A stretch of DNA of 64,000 nt from Thioflexithrix psekupsensis (GTDB lineage: Bacteria; Pseudomonadota; Gammaproteobacteria; Beggiatoales; Beggiatoaceae), in the NCBI RefSeq assembly GCF_002149925.1, contig NZ_MSLT01000007.1, positions 62,001 through 126,000 on the forward strand, in the 5' to 3' direction. Positions 37,794 to 44,573 of this stretch are shown one piece after another (position 1 is the first letter of the stretch; every line of letters starts with the position of its first letter). The notes below the pieces were generated by a model. It searched no databases. It saw only the letters and a program-made list of their open reading frames with translations, and had not been told where the DNA came from. The translations under genes and the position numbers were made by a program.

Positions 37794-40127
37794 TTAGCTT
37801 GTGGCTTTCTGCAATTCAGTGGTCGCTGTCAAATTGCGATAATGAGGATTGCTTTTTAAACGCATTAATAACACCACACAAAAAAATAAAGTCATTAATC
37901 CACCAATCCAAATTGCCGATTGCGTGGGATGTTGGCTAAATGTGGCGGCTTGATAAAAAATAACCGCAGACATGTAGCCCAAACCCGTTGTCCAAGCCAC
38001 CACAAACAGCGTCCACCGCGCGCCCGTTTCCCGATAAATCGCCGCCGTCGCCGCCACGCAAGGAAAATACATCAAAATAAACAACAAGTAAGCAAACGCC
38101 GCTGCACCACTGGCAAAACGGCTCACCATCGCGCCAAATGCACTATTGGATACGCCTTGTGCTTCAGCCACCGTTTCTAATTCGTCTAATTGACCAAATT
38201 CTAAAGGGTCTAATAATTTTTGATGCAAAGCCGATAAATTCTCAGGAATCGTCGCCAATGCACCACTTAATCCTGCCCATAAATCATAAGCCGATTCACC
38301 ATTTTCACCGTCGCCTAATTCTGGATTTTCTGCGCGGTCTAATTGGGTGTAAATGGCGTTTAAAGTGCCTACGATCACTTCTTTCGCCAATACCCCAGTA
38401 AATAAACCCACGGTAGCTGGCCAATTATCCTCATTAATTCCCATCGGTTCAAATGCGGGCGTTAAAGTGCGGCCAATTTCACTTAATACCGACTTATCCG
38501 TATTATCATGTCCAAAACTGCCATCTGTTCCCCACGCATTTAAAAAGCTAATTACCACCACCATTGGCACAATAATTTTACCCGCCCGCAAAACAAAGCC
38601 TTTTAACCGCTCCCAAGTATGGCGTAAAATAACACTTAATTTTGGCACATGATAACTGGGTAATTCCATAATAAAATGACCCGCATCACCGCGTAATAAA
38701 GTATATTTCATAATTAATCCGCTAAGAATAGCCACCACAATCCCCAGCAAATATAAACCAAAAACCACATTTTGTCCTTGACTGGGAAAAAACGCCGCGG
38801 CAAATAACGCATAAACGGGCAAACGCGCCCCACAAGACATAAAAGGATTCATTAAAACGGTCATATAACGGTCGCGTGGATTTTCTAAAGTGCGCGTGGC
38901 CATAATTGCAGGCACATTACAACCAAAACCCACAATTAACGGCACAAATGATTTACCCGGTAAACCAATAAATCGCATAAAGCGATCCATGACAAATGCC
39001 GCTCGCGCCATATAGCCCGAATCTTCTAAAAAAGACAGGAATAAATAAAGAAAACCAATAATGGGAATAAACGTGGCCACCACTTGAATGCCCCCACCAA
39101 TCCCACTGGCGAGTAAGGTACTCATCCATAAGGGAAATCCTAAACTATCCAATAAATGTCGTCCGCCTTCAACCAATAAAACGCCCGTAAATTGATCAAA
39201 GAAATCAATAAAAACACCGCCTAATGTAATGGTAAAAGTGAACATTAAATACATAATCGCCAAAAAGATAGGAATTCCTAACCAGCGATTTAATACAATC
39301 TTATCAATTTTATCTGACCAAGTGACAGAAAAAACCGCATTTTTCTTTAAAGAAACCTCGACCACTTCGCTAATAAAACTATAGCGCGCATCGGCAATCA
39401 TAATGTCTAAATCTTCTTCAAATTCATGCTCTAGTTCAGCCCGTAATTGCAGCGTTTCTGACATTAAGCCTGCGGGAGATTTTTGTGCAAAATAAGCATC
39501 GCCTTCTAGCCATTTTAAACATTGCCATGTAGAGTAATTGTCATCGGTAAATGCGCTCACTTTAGTTAATGCTTGTTCTAAAATAGCGGGATAATCAACG
39601 CGAATGCTTGGCTTTTTTGGCGCGGCCGCCATCTGGTTAATAACGTCGCGTAAATCCGTTAAACCCTTGCCCTTACTCGCCGATAAAGACACCACAGGAA
39701 TGCCCAAACGTTCGGAGAGAATATTTTCAAAAATCGCATCTCCTCGCGTTTCTACCACATCAATCATATTTAACGCCAAAACCACAGGAATTCCCATTTC
39801 CAATAATTGCGTTGTTAAATATAAATTACGCTCTAAATTAGCCGCGTCAATAATGTTTAGAATTAAATCGACTTCACCCGATAATAAATAATCTTGCGCA
39901 ATTTTTTCATCCAGCGAACGATGCTCAGAAGCAATATCTAAAGAATAAATGCCCGGTAAATCGACCAATTCAATGCGTTTATTGCCATGTTGATAAAAGC
40001 CTGTTTTGCGATCCACCGTCACGCCCGGCCAATTGCCTACGCGCTGTTTTGACCCCGTTAATGCGTTAAATAGCGTTGTTTTGCCACAATTTGGATTTCC
40101 TACCACACCGACAATATAATCGCTCAT
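37794..40127 (-). CDS. feoB: Ferrous iron transporter FeoB
   Basis: This 777-residue protein has the cytosolic G domain (G1 'GNPNCGKTTLFN' at residues 10-21, G3 'DLPG', G4 'NMID') and a membrane domain of about eleven helices with the Gate motifs 'GFGCNVPAIMATRTL' and 'NPFMSCGARLPVYALF', which contain conserved Cys residues. It imports Fe(II) under anoxic or low-oxygen conditions. The start overlaps feoA by four bases. Upstream on the same strand lies the P1B ATPase/HMA gene group, with only 22 bases between the second HMA gene and feoA, implying a shared transcript. Confidence 0.98.
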   Translation of the reverse strand: MSDYIVGVVGNPNCGKTTLFNALTGSKQRVGNWPGVTVDRKTGFYQHGNKRIELVDLPGIYSLDIASEHRSLDEKIAQDYLLSGEVDLILNIIDAANLERNLYLTTQLLEMGIPVVLALNMIDVVETRGDAIFENILSERLGIPVVSLSASKGKGLTDLRDVINQMAAAPKKPSIRVDYPAILEQALTKVSAFTDDNYSTWQCLKWLEGDAYFAQKSPAGLMSETLQLRAELEHEFEEDLDIMIADARYSFISEVVEVSLKKNAVFSVTWSDKIDKIVLNRWLGIPIFLAIMYLMFTFTITLGGVFIDFFDQFTGVLLVEGGRHLLDSLGFPLWMSTLLASGIGGGIQVVATFIPIIGFLYLFLSFLEDSGYMARAAFVMDRFMRFIGLPGKSFVPLIVGFGCNVPAIMATRTLENPRDRYMTVLMNPFMSCGARLPVYALFAAAFFPSQGQNVVFGLYLLGIVVAILSGLIMKYTLLRGDAGHFIMELPSYHVPKLSVILRHTWERLKGFVLRAGKIIVPMVVVISFLNAWGTDGSFGHDNTDKSVLSEIGRTLTPAFEPMGINEDNWPATVGLFTGVLAKEVIVGTLNAIYTQLDRAENPELGDGENGESAYDLWAGLSGALATIPENLSALHQKLLDPLEFGQLDELETVAEAQGVSNSAFGAMVSRFASGAAAFAYLLFILMYFPCVAATAAIYRETGARWTLFVVAWTTGLGYMSAVIFYQAATFSQHPTQSAIWIGGLMTLFFCVVLLMRLKSNPHYRNLTATTELQKATS

Positions 40128-40363
40128 TTTTCAATTTTCTCCACTTGTAAAGCCTGCGCTTCGCCTTGACGTAAACTCAGCGAAAAACCGCGCACTTGAA
40201 TTTCAACCGGGTCGCCCATTGGCGCGTAACGTACCACACTAAACGAGGTGCCGGGCGTGAGTCCCATCGCCAACAATTTTTGCCGATAGGCTTTCTGCTG
40301 TTTCTCAATGCCGACTACACGTCCCATTTCGCCAATTTTTAAATCACTTAAATGCGTTGTCAT
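40124..40363 (-). CDS. feoA: Ferrous iron transport protein FeoA
   Basis: I start this 79-residue SH3-like protein at ATG 40363 (AAGG a few bases upstream), where family similarity begins: 'LKIGEMGRVVGI', 'YRQKLLAMGLTPGTSFSVVR', 'PMGDPVEIQVRGFSLSLRQG'. A longer frame from TTG 40426 overlaps the preceding gene. FeoA binds FeoB and supports Fe(II) import. The 4-bp overlap with feoB is typical of translational coupling. Confidence 0.96.
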   Translation of the reverse strand: MTTHLSDLKIGEMGRVVGIEKQQKAYRQKLLAMGLTPGTSFSVVRYAPMGDPVEIQVRGFSLSLRQGEAQALQVEKIEK

Positions 40364-40385
40364 AATAACCTTTATTAGCCGATTT

Positions 40386-40745
40386 TTAGCGAATCGCTTT
40401 AGCGATAGATAAAACAGAAGTTTCAATGCTCTTTTTCAGCAACGTGCCAAAAAGCGCATTCCCCAAAATTGTCCCCAAATGATTCGCAGGATGGCGCGTG
40501 ACACTGGTGGGACAATTCCGTAATAAATCGGTCTTGTGAATTTGGTATAAAATATCTTCGGCACTCAGTGCATTGGGATTGTAGAAAATCACCAAACTGC
40601 CCGCTTTCGGATTATACTCGGTGTTATCAATGCCTTGATATTGTTGCAGTTCTTGACATAACTGCCATGCCCCTTCAGGGCTATATTTCAGCTTATTGGC
40701 GCGAATCCGTAACCGTCCTGGAATATTGTGAACATAACAAGTCAT
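40386..40745 (-). CDS. HMA-like (HMA_2) protein of the fez-type cluster
   Basis: This 119-residue protein has an N-terminal HMA_2 fold ('YVHNIPGRLRIRANKLKYSP', 'TEYNPKAGSLVIFYNPNALS', 'EDILYQIHKT') without a CxxC metal site, then a hydrophobic C-terminal helix region ('LGTILGNALFGTLLKKSIET') that could touch the membrane. The same opening motif (H.IPGRLRI) occurs in the first protein of the cluster and at the N-terminus of the ATPase. It lies between the ATPase and feoA. HMA-like proteins are reported in ferrosome clusters, which I take as its likely setting. Confidence 0.78.
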   Translation of the reverse strand: MTCYVHNIPGRLRIRANKLKYSPEGAWQLCQELQQYQGIDNTEYNPKAGSLVIFYNPNALSAEDILYQIHKTDLLRNCPTSVTRHPANHLGTILGNALFGTLLKKSIETSVLSIAKAIR

Positions 40746-40801
40746 TTTGACATCTCCTCAAAAGAAAATAATAAACAACAATTAACGTTATATTAAAAAC
40801 T

Positions 40802-42949
40802 TTATTCGGCTTCTATGGCATGATATAAAGTATTTAATTTCTCTTTCCATTCTTCTAAACGGCTGTGTTTTAAACTGACACCCGATAACGAATTTAATAA
40901 CACGGCAATCGTGCTGCCATTATGTAATAAAGCCGTGCTAATCGGCGACAACCAACCCATTGCCGCACCCAAAGCCACCATCGAATTGGCGGCCGTAGAA
41001 ATCACAAAATGTTGCTCAATCATTTCTACGGTTTTATTGCTTAATTCTTTGGCATAAAGCAGTGTTTCTAAATGATCAGCTAATAAAACAATACTGGCGG
41101 TGGCGCGTGCCAAATCCGCGCCTCGCGGCATGGCAATTCCCACATGCGCTGAAATTAATGCCGGCGCATCATTAACGCCATCTCCTACAAAAGCGACGCG
41201 ATAACCTTTTGCCTGCAATTCTTTAACGACTTTAGCCTTACTTTCAGGCACACATTCATAATAAACATCGTCCATTTTTAACTGTTCGGCTAAAGCAAGG
41301 GCTTTGTCTTTTTGATCGCCTGTTAATAAAATAAACCGTTCAAATCCCAATTGACGTAATTTTGCCAATACCGCAGGCGTTTCTGCGCGTAAATGATCGC
41401 GCAAAGCAATGACACCAATCGCTTGCTTTTCTAAGGCGAGATATAATAATGTTTTTCCTTCAGATTCTAGGCTTTTAATTAACTTGTTATATTTCGTTAA
41501 ACTAATGCGATGATGTTCAGTGAGAAAATGCCGACTGCCGACAATTAAATGTTGCCCTTCCATTTGCGTGGTCAATCCATGCGCCACTAAATAATCCACA
41601 TCTTCATGATCACGGTGTTTTAAATGGGCTTCTTTTGCGGTTTGCACAACGGCTTCAGCAATAGGATGGGTCGTGTGTTCCTCAACGGATGCCGCGAGAG
41701 CCAATAATTGTTCTTTTGTCCATTTTCTTTCGTCAAAAGAAATCACATCTGTGGTTTCTAATAAGCCTGTTGTTAGCGTGCCTGTTTTATCAAAAATTAA
41801 GGTATCGGCTTGTTGTAAATTTTCTATGGCTTGGCCGCCGCGAAATAACACGCCATGCGTTGCTCCGCGATACATGGCTGATTTAATCGCCACGGGCGTT
41901 CCCAATTTAATCGCACAAGCGTAATCGACTAAGAAAACCGCCGCCACCCGCTGCCAATCCCGCGTTAGCACGTAAACCAAGCCCCCCAGACCCAAAGTGT
42001 ATAGCACGCGCTGATCTGCCAGCGTTTCCGCGACACATTGCGCCGACGAGCGTTTATTCAGGGATTCTTCGATAAATTGACGAATACGTGATGTAGTTGT
42101 ATTTTCGCCGACTCGTCGCGCTTGTATTTTTAAACGCCCACTTTCTAATACCGTCCCCGACATGACGCGATCCCCGATTTCTTTACGCACGGGGATATTT
42201 TCACCCGTTAAAGAAGCCTGATTGACTTCCGCAATGCCTTCAATGACTTTTCCATCCACAGGAATCATATCTCCCACGCTAATCATGACCACATCGCCTT
42301 CAGTAATGTGATCGCTGGGAATTTCGATAAAAGTGCCGTCGCGTTCTACCCATGCTTTACTGGGTAATGGATGCAATAAATGGCGTAATAAGGCATCGGA
42401 TTGATAATCGGTTTTTTCTTGTAAATATTCGCCTAATGCCAATAAGCTATTCGTCGTCATTGCGGTAAAATAAGACCCGCGCCACGCCGCTAATCCCACC
42501 GCTAATCCATCTAATACTTCAACTTTAATGCCTTCTTGTAATAAAGTGTGTGCGGCTTTGCCTAAAGTTGGCGCAATCATGAAATAAGTCAATAAGGCTT
42601 TAAACGGGGGTTTTAACCACGGCGTAATTAACAAGGTCAATCCAGAAATCAATACCCGTCCTATATCGGGAGGATTTCGCGGCGCAATTGTCATTGCATA
42701 TTGTGGACAATTTTCAGGCGTTAAGCTTTGGCAGGCTTGAAGAAAAGCAGTTTTTGTTTCCATTCGCCCATCATAGTCAAGAATAATCGTGGCCGCATAA
42801 GGGTTTAAGCGTACCGTGCGAATGCCTGCTTGTTGGGTAAAATAGATTTCTAAATAAGTTTTATCTAATTTCGGATATTCTTTTAATAAGCTGAGTTTTA
42901 CCCTTAAACGATTCGGCAATTCATGTACAATTTTAACGCTGTGATTCAT
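40802..42949 (-). CDS. fezB: P1B-type ATPase without CPC motif, probable ferrosome FezB (P1B-6)
   Basis: ATG 42949, with AGGTGA upstream, gives 715 residues. An HMA_2-like N-terminus ('VHELPNRLRVKLSLL') is followed by membrane helices and the actuator loop 'SLTGENIPV'. The ion-pathway helix has 'YACAIKLGTP' (Tyr-Ala-Cys where copper/zinc pumps have Cys-Pro-Cys, residues about 343-345). Then come 'DKTGTLTTG' (phospho-Asp about 387), 'THPIAEAV' (the P1B His-Pro) and 'GDGVNDAPAL' (589-598). The catalytic core is intact while the metal site is non-canonical. The P1B-6 group, including FezB of ferrosomes, is known for such divergence and for iron storage clusters. Neighbouring HMA and GxxxG proteins and feoABC support an iron role; efflux is the alternative. 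Confidence 0.82.
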   Translation of the reverse strand: MNHSVKIVHELPNRLRVKLSLLKEYPKLDKTYLEIYFTQQAGIRTVRLNPYAATIILDYDGRMETKTAFLQACQSLTPENCPQYAMTIAPRNPPDIGRVLISGLTLLITPWLKPPFKALLTYFMIAPTLGKAAHTLLQEGIKVEVLDGLAVGLAAWRGSYFTAMTTNSLLALGEYLQEKTDYQSDALLRHLLHPLPSKAWVERDGTFIEIPSDHITEGDVVMISVGDMIPVDGKVIEGIAEVNQASLTGENIPVRKEIGDRVMSGTVLESGRLKIQARRVGENTTTSRIRQFIEESLNKRSSAQCVAETLADQRVLYTLGLGGLVYVLTRDWQRVAAVFLVDYACAIKLGTPVAIKSAMYRGATHGVLFRGGQAIENLQQADTLIFDKTGTLTTGLLETTDVISFDERKWTKEQLLALAASVEEHTTHPIAEAVVQTAKEAHLKHRDHEDVDYLVAHGLTTQMEGQHLIVGSRHFLTEHHRISLTKYNKLIKSLESEGKTLLYLALEKQAIGVIALRDHLRAETPAVLAKLRQLGFERFILLTGDQKDKALALAEQLKMDDVYYECVPESKAKVVKELQAKGYRVAFVGDGVNDAPALISAHVGIAMPRGADLARATASIVLLADHLETLLYAKELSNKTVEMIEQHFVISTAANSMVALGAAMGWLSPISTALLHNGSTIAVLLNSLSGVSLKHSRLEEWKEKLNTLYHAIEAE

Positions 42950-42983
42950 TCTAGTTATCACCTGATGATTAAATTTAAAATTC

Positions 42984-43018
42984 AGGGATAATATAATTTT
43001 TTACCTTATATTATCCCT
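42984..43018 (-). other. Perfect stem-loop in front of the P1B ATPase gene
   Basis: AGGGATAATATAA / TTATATTATCCCT is a 13-bp perfect stem with a nine-base loop in the 84-bp gap before the ATPase start. No T-run follows it on the minus strand, so an mRNA processing or stability element is more likely than a terminator. Confidence 0.65.
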
Positions 43019-43033
43019 TGATAAAAACAGCGA

Positions 43034-43669
43034 TTATTTATGCTGTTCTTCGCTCTTAATTTCGGCTTCGGCATCGCGGAAACGTTCTTTCATTTCTTCA
43101 ACGCCACCTTGGAATAAACTCCAAATTTTAACCACGGATTTAATTGCACTTTTTTGTACAGAATCGTTGGTTAATAAAAAAGTCGCGGACGCACCGACAA
43201 TAGCACCTTTTAAAAAACGCTCATCTTTAAAATCAAAAAAGCTGGATAAACCATTGGATAATTGATGGGTTAAAGTATAATTAGGATGCGCGTGCATCAG
43301 CGGATAAATTGGCGCATTGGGATAATAATGTGCGGGGTAATTTGGTGGATAATGTGGCGCATTTTGTGCGGCATAATGCGGCGGATAATAAGCAGGCTGT
43401 GCGGGCGCAGGTTGGGCGTAATAAGCGGCATGTGGCGGTTGTGCTTGGGGTGTAGCGTATTGCGCAGCGTATTGTGCGTGGGACGGATACGGCGCAGCGG
43501 GCGGAGGCATCATGGGCGCATTTTGTGGATGAGTGTATTGCGCTTGTTGGACGGGCTGACCGTGTTGACAAGCGTGCGCATAAGCAGGCGCGCCTTGAGG
43601 ATTCGCGTTAGTCGCCGCCATGGCCGCGGCCATTGCATCAGGTGGCATTCCCGTGTCATTCGGATTCAT
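43034..43669 (-). CDS. Pro/Ala/Tyr-rich protein with a hydrophobic GxxxG segment (fez-type cluster)
   Basis: This 211-residue protein has GGAG seven bases before its ATG. Residues 1-125 are low-complexity, rich in P, A, Y, H and Q ('PPHYAAQNAPHYPPNYPAHY'), presumably disordered and possibly metal-binding through many His. Residues about 150-211 form a YtxH-like module: 'DERFLKGAIVGASATFLLTN' (GxxxG in a hydrophobic helix), then a basic/acidic amphipathic helix ending 'EMKERFRDAEAEIKSEEQHK'. Membrane-associated GxxxG proteins are a described component of ferrosomes. The function here is inferred only from context. Confidence 0.72.
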   Translation of the reverse strand: MNPNDTGMPPDAMAAAMAATNANPQGAPAYAHACQHGQPVQQAQYTHPQNAPMMPPPAAPYPSHAQYAAQYATPQAQPPHAAYYAQPAPAQPAYYPPHYAAQNAPHYPPNYPAHYYPNAPIYPLMHAHPNYTLTHQLSNGLSSFFDFKDERFLKGAIVGASATFLLTNDSVQKSAIKSVVKIWSLFQGGVEEMKERFRDAEAEIKSEEQHK

Positions 43670-43695
43670 AAAAAAACTCCAGAAAAATGAAAAGG

Positions 43696-44025
43696 TTAAG
43701 CAGAACGATTCTGCATGACGTACAATAATGCCGTTCCCGTTAAGAACATCACGGCACTGTTAGACAATGGATTTTTCACGCCCAAGCCTTCACTGACTAC
43801 GGTCACGCCCGCGGTGGCGAGGCTTCCTGCGACCGCACCCGCAAGAATGTCCCCGATTAAACCCGCGTCGGGCGTAGTATTATTTTTTAAATGAGAAGCG
43901 GTCGCGCCTGCCGCGCCCATCACCGCACCCACCCACGCCGCTCGTTTGACAGAAGAAGACAGCACAGGCGCGGATACGGGTGGATAAGCAATAGGATAAG
44001 TCATTGGAAAATAAGAATAAACCAT
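43696..44025 (-). CDS. Small glycine-zipper membrane protein (fez-type cluster)
   Basis: This 109-residue protein (GAGG seven bases before ATG) has a Pro/Tyr-rich N-terminus and two or three hydrophobic segments dense in small residues: 'AAWVGAVMGAAGATASHL', 'GLIGDILAGAVAGSLATAGV' and 'SAVMFLTGTALLYVM'. The repeated GxxxG/AxxxG spacing favours tight helix packing or membrane curvature. It is followed by the Pro-rich GxxxG protein with similar composition. No enzymatic motif is present. A membrane-shaping or cargo role in an iron compartment is an inference from the cluster. Confidence 0.72.
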   Translation of the reverse strand: MVYSYFPMTYPIAYPPVSAPVLSSSVKRAAWVGAVMGAAGATASHLKNNTTPDAGLIGDILAGAVAGSLATAGVTVVSEGLGVKNPLSNSAVMFLTGTALLYVMQNRSA

Positions 44026-44043
44026 AAAAAAACCTCGCTGAGA

Positions 44044-44358
44044 TCAAGAAGACAACACCACATCACGCACAGCTAAACTGGCTTGCCAGCGTTCAATTAA
44101 GCCGTTTACATCTAATTGCGGTTCGTATTCTTTTATCCACTGCTCCCATAATTGTGGAGCAATCCAGTCTGGATCGTATTCAATTACAATTGATCCCACC
44201 ACTAAATTAATACGCACATCAAGAATACCGCGAATCGAACGAACACGTTGCACTAATGTATCTGCTTGTTTTGCAATGGGATGTTGCAACACGCTGGGCG
44301 ATAAGCGCAGGCGAATTCTGCCGTGAATGTGATGGACAACGTGAAAATAAGTCGTCAT
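44044..44358 (-). CDS. HMA-like (HMA_2) protein, first gene of the fez-feo operon
   Basis: This 104-residue protein opens with 'YFHVVHHIHGRIRLRLSPSV' and continues with 'VRSIRGILDVRINLVVGSIV' and 'IEYDPDWIAPQLWEQWIKEY', a ferredoxin-like HMA_2 fold without CxxC. AAGG precedes ATG by about eight bases. It shares its N-terminal motif with the HMA protein at 40386-40745 and with the ATPase N-terminus, suggesting that the three interact or arose by duplication. It is the promoter-proximal gene, 74 bases after the predicted -10. Confidence 0.78.
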   Translation of the reverse strand: MTTYFHVVHHIHGRIRLRLSPSVLQHPIAKQADTLVQRVRSIRGILDVRINLVVGSIVIEYDPDWIAPQLWEQWIKEYEPQLDVNGLIERWQASLAVRDVVLSS

Positions 44359-44422
44359 TTTGTTGCCTTCGTTAAAATTTTTGTGAAGAGATGCCAGAGC
44401 AAGTAAACGTCAAACCCTACAA

Positions 44423-44457
44423 ACAATCTAAATGATAATGGTTATCGTGTAGATTGT
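44423..44457 (-). promoter_or_regulatory. Fur-box-like operator within a 35-bp dyad
   Basis: TGATAAT-G-GTTATCG at 44433-44447 matches the 7-1-7 Fur consensus (TGATAAT n ATTATCA) at 12 of 14 positions. It is flanked by a concentric perfect repeat ACAATCTA (44423-44430) / TAGATTGT (44450-44457), all centred on 44440. It overlaps the -10 of the operon promoter, as expected for repression by Fe-Fur. Confidence 0.8.
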
Positions 44458-44460
44458 CAA
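44432..44460 (-). promoter_or_regulatory. Sigma-70 promoter of the fez-feo operon
   Basis: On the minus strand TTGACA (44460-44455), a 17-bp spacer and TATCAT (44437-44432) form a near-consensus promoter pointing at the HMA gene. The -10 and most of the spacer lie inside the Fur-like operator. Confidence 0.82.
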
Positions 44461-44512
44461 AATATAATCACACTCATTGGGGAGATTGGGAACGAGGGGA
44501 ATAGATGAATAC

Positions 44513-44539
44513 AAAAAAAGGCGAACATGGAAGTTCGCC
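44513..44539 (-). terminator. Intrinsic terminator of the 5'-nucleotidase gene
   Basis: On the minus strand GGCGAAC / GTTCGCC with a six-base loop is followed by TTTTTTT. It insulates the iron operon from the upstream gene. Confidence 0.85.
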
Positions 44540-44573
44540 CTTATCTGAATGAAGAAATCAAGAAATTAAGACA

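Noticed and set aside
43286-43690. 134-codon plus-strand frame opposite the Pro-rich gene
   Set aside because: It mirrors the low-complexity codons of the real gene and has no start context of its own.
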